A stretch of DNA of 64,000 nucleotides from UBA8079 sp965205535. GTDB lineage: Bacteria; Pseudomonadota; Alphaproteobacteria; UBA6615. The notes beneath the pieces are model-generated. The model made no database searches, was not told where the DNA came from, and was given only the letters and a program-made list of their open reading frames with translations. Both the position numbers and the translations under genes were made by a program. Of the stretch, positions 18,214-26,675 are shown piece by piece (the first letter of the stretch is position 1; every line of letters begins with the position of its first letter). The stretch covers positions 3,286,001-3,350,000 of the forward strand of contig CBDBHH010000005.1 of the NCBI GenBank assembly GCA_965205535.1, written 5' to 3'.

Positions 18214-19065
18214 TCAGACCTTTCCGAAGGCGAGAATTTCCTCGGCAAGGGCATCGGGCTGCTCTTCGTGGACATAATGCCCACATGCGTCGAGTCCCCA
18301 GCCAGTCAGCTTTGGTGCCACGTCTTCCCACATTTTCAGGACATCGAACGGTCCGCCCATACCGCCGCTGTTGCCCCAGACACAATGCACGGGCTCGGCG
18401 ATGCGGGCATCCGGGTTTTCTGCATCGAGTGCGGGATTCTCATCAAACATAGCTTTGTAGTAGGCGAACCCGCCACGCAACGCCCCCGGCTTGGAATAGG
18501 CACGAACATACTCGTCGATCGCCTCGTCCATATGCTCGGCGTTGTGATATTTCGGGCGGAACATCGCCTGCAGGAACAATTTGATGTCGTGGGCGACGAG
18601 CTGTTCGGGCATATCGGGAACGGCGTTAAAGAAATAATGCCAGGCGCCTCGTGCATAGGACGGCGTAAAATTCGCGAAAATCTGGTCGTGGGGCACGATA
18701 TCGACGATGCACAGCCGGTCGAGGACACCCGGCCGGTCGAGCGCGTAGCGCCGGGCGACCAACCCGCCCCAGTCAGCCCCGACAAGATAGACGTTCTCCA
18801 GCCCAAGGGCCTCGCACAGGGCGTGAATGTCGTTGGCGACCGTACGCATGTCGTAGCCGCCAACGGGTTTGTCGGAATCGCCAAAACCCCGCAAATCCGG
18901 GGCGATGCATCGGTAATGCGGTGCCAGTAGCGGGAGTACCTTGCGCCAGGAATAGGAGGTTTGAGGCCAACCATGCAGCAAAATCATGGGCGGCCCCTCG
19001 CCGCAGGCCCGGTAATGCAGTGTCACACCGTTTGCTTTAACGGTGCCGCGCTCAAATTCCGACAT
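18214..19065 (-). CDS. Alpha/beta hydrolase, epoxide-hydrolase type
   Basis: 283 residues. The oxyanion segment HGWPQTSYSW, the nucleophile elbow GADWGG with Asp as nucleophile, and the closing GHYVHEEQP with the catalytic His are those of epoxide hydrolases and related fluoroacetate/haloalkane dehalogenases rather than serine esterases. The DxxG..DSDKP loop (DLRGFGDSDKP) also matches. The start is ATG 19065, since the sequence between the upstream in-frame ATG and it forms its ribosome site (AGGAGCCAGGAA). Substrate unknown. Cytoplasmic, no signal peptide. Confidence 0.85.
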   Translation of the reverse strand: MSEFERGTVKANGVTLHYRACGEGPPMILLHGWPQTSYSWRKVLPLLAPHYRCIAPDLRGFGDSDKPVGGYDMRTVANDIHALCEALGLENVYLVGADWGGLVARRYALDRPGVLDRLCIVDIVPHDQIFANFTPSYARGAWHYFFNAVPDMPEQLVAHDIKLFLQAMFRPKYHNAEHMDEAIDEYVRAYSKPGALRGGFAYYKAMFDENPALDAENPDARIAEPVHCVWGNSGGMGGPFDVLKMWEDVAPKLTGWGLDACGHYVHEEQPDALAEEILAFGKV

Positions 19066-19162
19066 TTCCTGGCTCCTCATCCCGCATCACGGGTTCAGTA
19101 TGCAAGAACTCGTGATACGTCCTCGATGGACGCTAATCGATTCTTGGGGTACGATTTTCATT

Positions 19163-19933
19163 ATGCCGGGTCACAGACAAGTCGAAACCCTCTTTCGCCA
19201 GTTGGATCTCGTGCCGCGTGTCGGCGAGCGTCGGGAAAGCGAACTGTGCGTGATGTCGCTGGTCGCTCTGCTGGCCGGCGAACGCCATACAGATCGCCCC
19301 GTGACGGCCTGCCCCGTCATCGCGTCCTACGCCATCAAGATCAACGACACGCTCGATTGCGATGCCCGCCAGGGGCTCAAGCTTCTGGCGACACGGATCA
19401 TGGGGACGAATGACGGCCGCCACGCACAGCGCGCCTGGCTGCTTGCCCGGGTGTGCGTGAACCAGGTCTTCGCCTATCTGATGGAAGATGTTGGCGCACC
19501 GCCTTCGGTCATCGCGGATCTTCCGCGGATGCCGCTGGAGATCGATAGTTCTTTTGATTTCAGACAATTGTCGAGTGACCTTCAACTCATCGGACGGCAT
19601 TACGGCATGGAACGGAGCCGGCTCGCGGACTTCCGTTACCTGCTGCGGGCCTGTAGCCGCGGGAGCACGGAATTCGTGGCCAGCGCGGCGGCAGTCACGC
19701 TCGTGGACTGCGCCAGATTGTCTGAAGTCCCGCTCGAAGATAACCGCTACTGGGATATCGCCGTGGGTATGTTCGACCAGTTGTGCGATATCGGGCTCGG
19801 CGAACGCGTTCCGGGACGGGTCATGGAAGAAAGCTTGATGACGATCGGTGCGCAGGCACGCGCCGAATTCGCCTTTAAGCCACTGCTGGTCTGGCTCGTA
19901 AACGGCCTTCGAAAGCTTCCGAAAACCGCCTGA
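19163..19933 (+). CDS. Hypothetical protein
   Basis: 256 residues from ATG 19163; in-frame upstream starts at 19100 and 19043 exist and no clear ribosome site decides. The sequence is mostly helical, with several Cys residues (for example VACPVIAS-type and FRYLLRACSRGS segments) and a hydrophobic C-terminal helix (FAFKPLLVWLVNGLRKL). I recognise no family. Codon use is like its neighbours, so it looks resident rather than acquired. Divergent from the epoxide-hydrolase-like gene. Confidence 0.65.
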   Translation: MPGHRQVETLFRQLDLVPRVGERRESELCVMSLVALLAGERHTDRPVTACPVIASYAIKINDTLDCDARQGLKLLATRIMGTNDGRHAQRAWLLARVCVNQVFAYLMEDVGAPPSVIADLPRMPLEIDSSFDFRQLSSDLQLIGRHYGMERSRLADFRYLLRACSRGSTEFVASAAAVTLVDCARLSEVPLEDNRYWDIAVGMFDQLCDIGLGERVPGRVMEESLMTIGAQARAEFAFKPLLVWLVNGLRKLPKTA

Positions 19934-20046
19934 ATCAGGCATTTTGAGATTGTGACGTTTGTGGGGCGCCAGTTGCGCATCCATTGACACATGCCTTGCG
20001 CGCCCCAACGTGCAGGGAGCGGTATTCACGAATGCGGGAGTGATCC

Positions 20047-20748
20047 ATGGGGCCGGTAGAAACCATTGCACTGACTATGGGAGTGGCCTGGGCCAGCGGG
20101 ATAAACCTCTACGCTGCGATCCTGACCCTCGGCCTGATGAACGCCACGGGCAATATGGACCTGCCACCGGACCTCGAAGTTCTGTCCAACCCACTGGTTA
20201 TCGGTGCTGCCGGGATCATGTTCCTTGCGGAGTTCTTCGCAGACAAGGTTCCCGGCGTAGATTCGGGCTGGGACACGATACAGACATTCATCCGGATACC
20301 AGCCGGCGCAATTCTGGCGGCGGGTGCGGTCGGCGATGTGGGAGCGGGTGCCGAACTGGCCGCGGCGATCGCCGGCGGGTCTCTCGCTGGCGCCTCTCAC
20401 TTCACAAAGGCCGGTACCCGGCTTGCCATCAACACCTCGCCCGAACCGGTGACCAACTGGACGGCATCGATTCTCGAGGATATTGCAGTCATCGCGGGCC
20501 TTTGGACCGCCCTCAACCACCCGATCGTGTTCCTGGTCCTGCTCGGGTTGTTCATTTTGCTGATGATCTGGCTGTTGCCGAAGATCTTCCGCGCCATCCG
20601 GGCGGTCTATCGCAAGCTTGGGTCGGTGTTTGGCGGTGCTCCGCCCGAGACGGCGGCCGGTACGCCGGGTGACCCCGGCAGCTCCGCCCCGGCGGAGGGC
20701 GGCATTACCCTTAGTCTGAGTGACGAAAAAAACAACGGAATCGCCTAG
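20047..20748 (+). CDS. DUF4126 family membrane protein
   Basis: 233 residues with about five hydrophobic segments, opening with VETIALTMGVAWASGINLYA and the conserved motif MFLAEFFADKVPGVDSGWD, followed by RIPAGAILAAGA and a C-terminal pair of membrane helices (FLVLLGLFILLMIWLLPKIF). The last ~30 residues are Pro/Gly rich. Function unknown. It ends 83 nt before the transposase gene, so it marks the left flank of the accessory block. Confidence 0.85.
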   Translation: MGPVETIALTMGVAWASGINLYAAILTLGLMNATGNMDLPPDLEVLSNPLVIGAAGIMFLAEFFADKVPGVDSGWDTIQTFIRIPAGAILAAGAVGDVGAGAELAAAIAGGSLAGASHFTKAGTRLAINTSPEPVTNWTASILEDIAVIAGLWTALNHPIVFLVLLGLFILLMIWLLPKIFRAIRAVYRKLGSVFGGAPPETAAGTPGDPGSSAPAEGGITLSLSDEKNNGIA

Positions 20749-20757
20749 TTTAAGGTC

Positions 20758-20786
20758 TTGACATTCCGCCCAGTAAAAGCCATATC
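20758..20786 (+). promoter_or_regulatory. Candidate sigma-70 promoter before the transposase gene
   Basis: TTGACA at 20758-20763, a 17-nt spacer, then CATATC at 20781-20786. The -35 box is perfect; the -10 matches only the central ATA of TATAAT. It sits 45 nt before the transposase ATG, a suitable distance. Confidence 0.4.
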
Positions 20787-20830
20787 GATCCTGTCACCGG
20801 CTCAAAATAACCAAAACAGGACGAAATGCC

Positions 20831-21703
20831 ATGAACATCATACAAGTTTTTCAGCGGTTTCCAACACAAGAAGATTGCATAGCACACCTTGAAAATGCGC
20901 GTTGGCGGGGAACACCTACCTGCCCTTATTGCGGATCGGTCAACACAGCCCGAAACCAGCACCGCCATCGGTGCTATGATTGCAAAACGTCTTTCAGCGT
21001 TACAGTTGGCACGATCTTTCACCATACACATATGCCACTGCAAAAGTGGTTTCTGGCTATCTCGCTAATCTTGAACGCAAAGAAAGGTATTTCTTCCCTG
21101 CAATTATCGCGGGACATTGAAGTCAATAAAAATACTGCTTGGCGCATTTCAATGCAAATCCGCAAAGCCATGACCCAAGCAGAGCATCGCAATCTGCTTA
21201 CCGGTATTGTCGAAATGGATGAAACCTATGTTGGAGGGAAGCCCAGAAAGGGCACAAAGGGTGATGGACCGGACGGTCAACACCCAAGAGGTCGCGGCAC
21301 GAAGAAGGCACCAGTGGTGGGTGCAGTGGAGCGTGACGGCAAGGTTACTGCCAAGGCAGTTAAAGGCAAAGACTTGCGGGCATTTGTGCGTGACCGTGTG
21401 GACACAGGCAACGCCAGCCTGATCACTGACGAATACAAAGGCTATCTCGGTATGAGCAAGATTCTGCCTCACGCCGTCATAAAACACGCCGACTGGTATG
21501 TGGACGGCGACATTCACACCAACACCATCGAGGGCTTCTGGGCACTGTTGAAGCGCGGCATGTTCGGCCAGTTCCACAGCGTCAGCCGTCGCCACCTGCA
21601 ACGCTATGTCGATGAGTTCTGCTACCGCTACAATTTGCGTGAAACAGATCCGTTTGCGGCCTTCGACCTCACCATCAACCTCGGGCTGGGAGTGCGGACA
21701 TGA
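20831..21703 (+). CDS. IS1595/ISXO2-type transposase
   Basis: 290 residues. An N-terminal zinc ribbon (Cys31-Cys34 and Cys48-Cys51 in CPYCGSVN and CYDC) precedes a helix-turn-helix-like region (SSLQLSRDIEVNKNTAWR) and an ISXO2-like DDE domain: EMDETYVGGK (Asp130), TDEYKGY, and a final NTIEGFWALLKRG. Length and order match the IS1595 family. The stop overlaps the next gene's ATG by 4 nt. Terminal inverted repeats and target duplications were sought by eye between 20700-20830 and 22650-23850 and not found, so the ends of the element are undefined. Confidence 0.93.
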   Translation: MNIIQVFQRFPTQEDCIAHLENARWRGTPTCPYCGSVNTARNQHRHRCYDCKTSFSVTVGTIFHHTHMPLQKWFLAISLILNAKKGISSLQLSRDIEVNKNTAWRISMQIRKAMTQAEHRNLLTGIVEMDETYVGGKPRKGTKGDGPDGQHPRGRGTKKAPVVGAVERDGKVTAKAVKGKDLRAFVRDRVDTGNASLITDEYKGYLGMSKILPHAVIKHADWYVDGDIHTNTIEGFWALLKRGMFGQFHSVSRRHLQRYVDEFCYRYNLRETDPFAAFDLTINLGLGVRT

Positions 21704-22653
21704 GCAAGGCAAAGTTGAAACATCCACTCAAGATCATCGCCGGTGCGCCGGACAAGCCGCTGGCCATCGGTGACATAGAGATTCCCTGCTATGTGCTGGA
21801 GGACGAGACGCGAGTGTTGAGTCAGAGAGGTTTGACGGCCGGCATCGGCCTCAATCCCGATGCCGGCTTTAGAATGCCTCAATTCTTAGCTTCCAAGGCC
21901 ATAAAACAGTTTGTTTCCAATGAGATAGCGCCGGCCTTGGAGGCCCCGGTTCTGTTTCAGAATCCGGCTGGCGGCGGAAACGCCTACGGCTATCCGGCGG
22001 AAGTGATTGAACACATCATCGATGCTGTCATGGATGCGGAACAGGCAGGGGCACTGCATGACAAATATGCCAGTGTCGTTGTTCGCGCACGGGCGTTGAA
22101 TCGAGGTCTTCGGCGTGTTGGCATCATCGCCCTCGTCGATGAAGCAACCGGCTATCAGCGCATCCGTGGAGAACGCGCCCTTGCGGACATCCTTGAGAGG
22201 TTTATCGCCAAGGAACTGCAACCCTGGACCAAGACCTTTCCTATCGAGTTCTATGAAGGGATATGCAAACTCAAGGGCTGGCCCAATCTGTATAGCGTGA
22301 AGCGCCCGTCCGTCGTCGGCCACTACACCAACGATTTCATCTATGACCGCCTGGCCCCCGGTGTGCTGGACGAACTTAAGCGCAAGAACCCGAAATTACC
22401 GTCAGGGCGACGCGGCAGCAAGCACCACCAGTGGTTCACGCCGGATTTGGGGCACCCGAAACTCAAAGAGCACCTCGCCGCCGTCATGGCATTGATGCGG
22501 GCTGCGCCCAACTGGGAGAATTTCACGCGCAGCCTGCAGCGCGCCTACCCGAAGTTGAACGAGACAATTCCTATGCCGTTAGATGAAAAACACCATCATG
22601 CAAAAAATCTTCCTTGTAGTCCTTCTACTAATAACCCTGTCGGCTTGCCGTGA
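21700..22653 (+). CDS. P63C-domain protein
   Basis: 317 residues. The N-terminal half (DKPLAIGDIEIPCYVLEDETRVLSQRGL) and the segment with EATGYQRIR, FPIEFYEGICKLKGW and VVGHYTNDFIYDRLAPGVL match the P63C domain, found in phage and mobile-element proteins with unknown biochemical role. The ATG overlaps the transposase stop (ATGA), indicating coupled translation. The last ~25 residues overlap the following gene's start in another frame and are rich in His and Pro, so the tail may be a poorly constrained extension. I infer an accessory or passenger role. Confidence 0.8.
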   Translation: MSKAKLKHPLKIIAGAPDKPLAIGDIEIPCYVLEDETRVLSQRGLTAGIGLNPDAGFRMPQFLASKAIKQFVSNEIAPALEAPVLFQNPAGGGNAYGYPAEVIEHIIDAVMDAEQAGALHDKYASVVVRARALNRGLRRVGIIALVDEATGYQRIRGERALADILERFIAKELQPWTKTFPIEFYEGICKLKGWPNLYSVKRPSVVGHYTNDFIYDRLAPGVLDELKRKNPKLPSGRRGSKHHQWFTPDLGHPKLKEHLAAVMALMRAAPNWENFTRSLQRAYPKLNETIPMPLDEKHHHAKNLPCSPSTNNPVGLP

Positions 22654-23377
22654 AAGCAACGAAGATGCATATATAAGAGGCTATGAAGATGGGATAACCG
22701 AAGTATGTTATGAATTGGAACGTACAAGCGATGCTAATCCTGAAAAGTCGTATGAGGCAGGTGTGGACCAAAGACAGGCCGAACTTGAAGGTCGTATTGC
22801 AAATGATGCGTCCGCACGGGACGCAGCAGAGCCGGTGAATATAGCCACGGGAGAAGATGAAACGATATCCAGTCTATACAAGTTTCCTCAAGATCAAACA
22901 GTTTTTGGAAATATTGATGGAATGTTCGGGGTTGGCCCGAATCTAAACCATTTTTGGGCGCGGACATTCGGGCAGCTATGGCCTGGTTCCGTAAGTGTAG
23001 AGTCGACCAAAAAGAAAACACTCTACAATACAATTCTTGAATCATTCACACAGGCAATCAATGAAGACTGTCGATTGAGTGTTGATGAGCGGCGCATTAT
23101 TTATAACAAACTACCGACGACCGGTGTCTGGGAATCTGATGAAAGTGCAAAGGCCGCTTTGAAAACATGGCATGACACTTTGGTGCGCCGATATAAACTG
23201 TACAAACGCGCTCGATACGACCCAGAATCGACCTCCAAAATGAAAGAAACTGCAGCTACAAACATGATTGCTATTGAATCCCTTCTTGCTCAGCTTGGCG
23301 ATCCTAAATTAATGGACAAAGCAGAAAGCGAGGTGAATGAAACAAGTAACGGGGTTAGATGGAGGGTTATTAAATGA
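22583..23377 (+). CDS. Predicted lipoprotein, AT-rich, unknown function
   Basis: 264 residues. A signal peptide with a lipobox (IFLVVLLLITLSAC, Cys22) predicts lipid attachment after export. The mature part is hydrophilic and helical, with a repeated acidic character (DAYIRGYEDG, ESTKKKTLYNTILESF) and no recognised family. Codon usage is more A/T rich than flanking chromosomal genes, suggesting recent acquisition. It overlaps the P63C gene by 71 nt in another frame and shares ATGA with the next ORF, so it belongs to the same unit. Confidence 0.7.
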   Translation: MKNTIMQKIFLVVLLLITLSACRESNEDAYIRGYEDGITEVCYELERTSDANPEKSYEAGVDQRQAELEGRIANDASARDAAEPVNIATGEDETISSLYKFPQDQTVFGNIDGMFGVGPNLNHFWARTFGQLWPGSVSVESTKKKTLYNTILESFTQAINEDCRLSVDERRIIYNKLPTTGVWESDESAKAALKTWHDTLVRRYKLYKRARYDPESTSKMKETAATNMIAIESLLAQLGDPKLMDKAESEVNETSNGVRWRVIK

Positions 23378-23637
23378 CCGCCCTGGATATAAACGGCACG
23401 CGCGCAAAGGTTTCAGATAACTTCCTAGAGCTTTCGCCTGAGGAGCAGGAGAAAGCTCTAGGCGAAATTGCAGGGGAGCTGAATAAAAAAGGGCAGGAGA
23501 CGCGCGCACCTAGCGGGGCTGCAAAGCATCTTGGTTCCGGTGTTGTTGAGGCGGTTGCGGACTTTGTGTCTATCCCTGGCGATCTGATTAAGGCTGGCAT
23601 GCATGCGGCGCGGACAGAATATCGGGCACACCAATGA
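23374..23637 (+). CDS. Short hypothetical protein at the end of the accessory block
   Basis: 87 residues. The first half is acidic and helical (NFLELSPEEQEKALGEIAGE); the second has a small-residue amphipathic helix (GSGVVEAVADFVSIPGDLIKAGM). Its ATG overlaps the lipoprotein stop by 4 nt, which supports it being translated. No family recognised. It may partner with the lipoprotein, but nothing in the sequence shows how. Confidence 0.55.
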   Translation: MTALDINGTRAKVSDNFLELSPEEQEKALGEIAGELNKKGQETRAPSGAAKHLGSGVVEAVADFVSIPGDLIKAGMHAARTEYRAHQ

Positions 23638-23854
23638 ATGCCGGATCGCAAAATCCGGATACAGACCACCCGGCCCGATGCGCCACATCGGCACAAACGC
23701 GACCGTGACCTCCCGCACCGGCGATGATTAGTGATGAGGTTGTTGATATCGCAGACATGTTCCCAGTGTCCTCGTGTGGAGTTAGGAATCGGTTAACCCT
23801 GATACGGCGGGTTATCGGGTCTGAATATGTCCTGAATATGCTATCAAAGTGGTC

Positions 23855-24256
23855 ATGCGCGCCACGATCGCAATCTCGGTTCTGATATCCGCTCGCCTGG
23901 TGGCCACGGCAGCTGCCGGCCCGGCAATTTCGGACGCGTCGGGGCAATGGTTTTGCCTGCCCGACGACCCGGCTCAGCCACAAATTCAGATCGATTTTAT
24001 CGAAGACGCCTATCGCCGGTGCGACCAGCATATTTGCTCGATCTATGAGCTCTCACCCGTCGAACAGTCGGGCGACCAGATCCGGATTACGTTCGGGGAT
24101 ATCGGCGTATTGGACGCGCGCCTGGATGGCACGCGCTATGTCGAGACCGTCGACGTAGGTGCGACACGTGTCATCAACCAGGGGTCGTGCGCATATCGCA
24201 GCCTCGATGATTTGTACCTCGAAGATGGGCAAGCCCCGGAGCGAACGAAACTGTGA
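23855..24256 (+). CDS. Small exported hypothetical protein
   Basis: 133 residues from ATG 23855 (a GTG two codons earlier is an alternative). The N-terminus is a likely Sec signal peptide (MRATIAISVLISARLVATAAA followed by GPAISD), and the mature part has four Cys residues (WFCLPDD, RRCDQHICSIYEL, GSCAYRS) that could form two disulfides in the periplasm. The short repeats of beta-strand character suggest a small beta-rich domain. No family recognised. It shares 4 nt with the VanZ gene start and is probably co-translated with it. Confidence 0.6.
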   Translation: MRATIAISVLISARLVATAAAGPAISDASGQWFCLPDDPAQPQIQIDFIEDAYRRCDQHICSIYELSPVEQSGDQIRITFGDIGVLDARLDGTRYVETVDVGATRVINQGSCAYRSLDDLYLEDGQAPERTKL

Positions 24257-24630
24257 TCCGACTGCCCCATCGGGTGTTCATCCTGGGCTACGTCACCTGC
24301 ATCGCGGTTGTGACGGTGTTATCGCTTATTCCCCAACCTCAACTGGATGCCCCCGAAGGCACCGATAAAGCTCTGCATCTGCTGGCCTACGGCGTCATTG
24401 CGGGCTGCGCAGGGCTGGGTTTCACGAGCTGGTGGCGGCGTTGGCTCGCCGGTATCACGGCGATCGGCATCGGAGTTTTCCTGGAATTCGCACAAGGCGC
24501 CTGGGCGGGCCGGAATGCCAGCGTTGCCGATGCCGTATCGAACACGGCAGGCGTTATACTTGGGCTTGTCGCCGCTTACGTGGTCCTGCGGGTCTGGGAT
24601 CGCCTCTTTTCACGCGGGGTCACCGGTTGA
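24253..24630 (+). CDS. VanZ-family membrane protein
   Basis: 125 residues with four hydrophobic segments (YVTCIAVVTVLSLI, LLAYGVIAGCAGLGF, WLAGITAIGIGVFLEF, AGVILGLVAAYVVL). The signature around GTDKALHLLAYG and the VFLEFAQ...GRNASVADAVSNTAG segment are diagnostic of VanZ-like proteins. VanZ gives low-level teicoplanin resistance in enterococci, but most family members have unknown function. The GTG start overlaps the preceding gene stop. Convergent with the MORN-protein gene, overlapping its 3' end by 11 nt. Confidence 0.88.
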   Translation: MIRLPHRVFILGYVTCIAVVTVLSLIPQPQLDAPEGTDKALHLLAYGVIAGCAGLGFTSWWRRWLAGITAIGIGVFLEFAQGAWAGRNASVADAVSNTAGVILGLVAAYVVLRVWDRLFSRGVTG

Positions 24631-25018
24631 CGGGTTCCCCGTTCTCCCAGTCTGCCTGCAATTGTCTTCCATCGGCAAAGTACAGTGTACCGGGGCCATT
24701 GGGCCGTCCCGCGGTGAAAGCGCCGGCATAGCGGTTGCCGCTCGGATAGTAGGCCGTCCCCTCGCCGTCAATTCGACCTTTGTTGAGAGCACCCTCATAC
24801 CGGCCATTGGGCTCGCCATCGAGGAACCACTGGATTGTTCCCGGTCCGTGAGCAAACCCGTCCCGACATCCCCCGGTCCACGAAATACTCTCGCCAAATT
24901 TGGGGTTCGGATTGTGAACTGCACAGCCGTTACCGGCATCAATGATCTGCGGCGGAGACGCGACCGCGCAGGCCGCAAGCATGAGTGCGGAAAGTGACAA
25001 TATGTGGCGTCCGATCAT
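24620..25018 (-). CDS. MORN-repeat lipoprotein
   Basis: 132 residues. The N-terminus MIGRHILSLSALMLAACAV carries a lipobox (LAAC), predicting a lipid-anchored exported protein. Behind it are three MORN-type repeats: GFAHGPGTIQWFLDGEPNG, RYEGALNKGRIDGEGTAYYP and YAGAFTAGRPNGPGTLYFADG. A long in-frame extension to 25327 is open but runs into the MFS gene, so ATG 25018 is used. MORN repeats mediate protein or lipid contacts; the partner is unknown. It lies 52 nt downstream of the MFS gene. Confidence 0.8.
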   Translation of the reverse strand: MIGRHILSLSALMLAACAVASPPQIIDAGNGCAVHNPNPKFGESISWTGGCRDGFAHGPGTIQWFLDGEPNGRYEGALNKGRIDGEGTAYYPSGNRYAGAFTAGRPNGPGTLYFADGRQLQADWENGEPVNR

Positions 25019-25070
25019 GCTGACAGGTTCGCACGAAGTCCCGGTATCGTCGAGATGCCGAGTGTGAATT

Positions 25071-26318
25071 CTAGGCACCTGAATCCCGTGACGGCGGCAC
25101 ATCGTCAACGCGCCAGTAAAACAGGACAGCCGCGAACAGAAGCCCGGCCAGTACGGCGAAAGTCCAGCGATAGGCGTCGACGGGTGTCCGCCCCAATTCG
25201 TCGACCGGAAAGGCGTCGATGAAGAGACCGGTCCCCACCTGGACCAGAAACACGCCGCCCCAGATGAACAGGTTAATCGCGGTGACGAGGCGCCCGACAT
25301 AGCGATCTGAAAACAGCGCTCGGGCATGGGCGAAAATCGGTGACGACAGCCCGGAACAAAGGCCGAGAGCGACCATCACACCAACAGCAAATGACAGTGA
25401 ACTACCATCTGCCACAGCCAACAGGGCAAACCAAAGCGCCATAAATGTGGCACCGATGGCCACGACCATGCGGCGCGTGTCGAAGATACGGTCCAGGGGC
25501 CCGATTGCGACGGCGCTGACCAGCCAGGCGAGAGAAATCACGAAGATAATATTGCCGCGGGCGATCAGGTCGGATCCGAACACGTCATTGAGATACGGGC
25601 CGACCCACAATGCCCGGAAGGTCAGGAACGAGCCGACGGTGATGCCGCCGATGCAGCCAATGGCGTAGAGTTTCGGTTCCCGGAACACGACGGCCAACCC
25701 ACGAACAACCTGAACCAAGCTCTCGCTGGGTCCTTTCGGGGCCGGACTGTCGGGCGGTCGATCCCGAACGGTAACAAGAATGACGCCGATCAACGCGATG
25801 GCGAAAATGCTTACGCTCGTCAATGTGTCGCGCCATCCGAATGCTTCGGTCGCGGCGGCAAATGGAGATGCAGAAAGAAGCATGCCGGTTCCGCCCACGC
25901 CGACAGTCAACGCGGTGGCGGTCGCGAGCCTGTCCCGACGCACCCAGCGTGACAGAAGCACGATGGTGCCCATGAACACCGGGGCGATGCCCCAGCCTGT
26001 GACGAGAAGCCAGGCCGTCAGACCGGTCGTCGTCGTGGCAAGCGAAAATCCGAGCACCCCGGCCGCCGTGATCAAGAGAAACGCCGCCACGGTGATACGC
26101 GGTCCAAATCGGTCCAACAGAACCCCGGCAGGCAGTTGCATGATTGCTGACCCGAAGAACAGTGCCGACGGTAAGGCACTGAGCTGACCTGCCGTCAGTT
26201 CAAGTTCGGCCCGCAAGTCGGGCGCAATCACCGCGGGGATCGAGCGCAGAAACTGGCTCAGAATAAAGGCGAGACCAAGCCCCGGCGCCATGGCGAGGAT
26301 GTAACGGGTTCGAGACAT
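25071..26318 (-). CDS. Major facilitator superfamily transporter
   Basis: 415 residues with about twelve hydrophobic segments. The loop after helix 2 (AGVLLDRFGPRITV) is the family G-x-x-x-D-R-x-G-R motif; a matching copy after helix 8 (IGPLDRIFDTRRMV) supports the duplicated halves. No cytoplasmic specificity domain is evident, and the substrate cannot be predicted. Downstream is the MORN lipoprotein gene on the same strand. Confidence 0.9.
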   Translation of the reverse strand: MSRTRYILAMAPGLGLAFILSQFLRSIPAVIAPDLRAELELTAGQLSALPSALFFGSAIMQLPAGVLLDRFGPRITVAAFLLITAAGVLGFSLATTTTGLTAWLLVTGWGIAPVFMGTIVLLSRWVRRDRLATATALTVGVGGTGMLLSASPFAAATEAFGWRDTLTSVSIFAIALIGVILVTVRDRPPDSPAPKGPSESLVQVVRGLAVVFREPKLYAIGCIGGITVGSFLTFRALWVGPYLNDVFGSDLIARGNIIFVISLAWLVSAVAIGPLDRIFDTRRMVVAIGATFMALWFALLAVADGSSLSFAVGVMVALGLCSGLSSPIFAHARALFSDRYVGRLVTAINLFIWGGVFLVQVGTGLFIDAFPVDELGRTPVDAYRWTFAVLAGLLFAAVLFYWRVDDVPPSRDSGA

Positions 26319-26382
26319 TTGCAGATTGGTTACAGGAAAAGACGGTATGAATAAAACCGGCGATTGAAGCCCGGCGCATGAA

Positions 26383-26412
26383 AAAGGGCGCCCACGGATC
26401 GGGGCGCCCTTA
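26383..26412 (-). terminator. Rho-independent terminator of the small 62-residue gene
   Basis: An arm pair AAGGGCGCCC / GGGCGCCCTT with an 8-nt loop. On the minus strand it is followed by TTTTTC, and it lies 26 nt after the stop of the 26438-26626 gene. Confidence 0.75.
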
Positions 26413-26437
26413 TAAACTCATATCGAACGCGGTGATA

Positions 26438-26626
26438 TTACTCGACCGGCTTGTCCTGCGCTGGCTCGGTCTGAACCGGGTCGGGCGTATCGACGTCCGG
26501 TTCCAGGGCGCTATCGTCACCGCCCTGACGGGCGGCGCGCTTGGCTTCGGCCTTGGCCGCTTTCTTCTCCTTCTTCTGGAGTTCGCGTTGGCGTTTCTCA
26601 AAGCTGTAGTTCGTTTTGCGTGCCAT
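26438..26626 (-). CDS. Small basic conserved protein, unknown function
   Basis: 62 residues: MARKTNYSFEKRQREL, then a Lys/Ala-rich helix, then an acidic Pro/Asp-rich tail. Proteins with this opening are widespread in Alphaproteobacteria next to RNA helicase genes but uncharacterised. A clear ribosome site (AAGGAGACG) precedes the ATG, and a terminator follows. It lies downstream of the RhlE-type helicase, same strand. Confidence 0.7.
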   Translation of the reverse strand: MARKTNYSFEKRQRELQKKEKKAAKAEAKRAARQGGDDSALEPDVDTPDPVQTEPAQDKPVE

Positions 26627-26675
26627 GCTTACGTCTCCTTCAGAATGAACTATTTGCGCGTAAACTGTTCACCGC

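Larger units (their letters stand above)
20758..23637 (+). mobile_element. IS1595-type element or remnant with passenger genes, boundaries uncertain
   Basis: Four co-directional genes with overlaps of 4, 71 and 4 nt: transposase, P63C protein, lipoprotein, short ORF. The two last genes are visibly richer in A/T than their neighbours. Some IS1595-family elements are known to carry passenger genes. The extent given is the gene block, not measured ends, since no inverted repeats were found. Confidence 0.55.

Noticed and set aside
20758..23850. Terminal inverted repeats of the transposase unit
   Set aside because: Candidate matches near 20750 and 23640-23800 were only 4-6 bases and not convincing.
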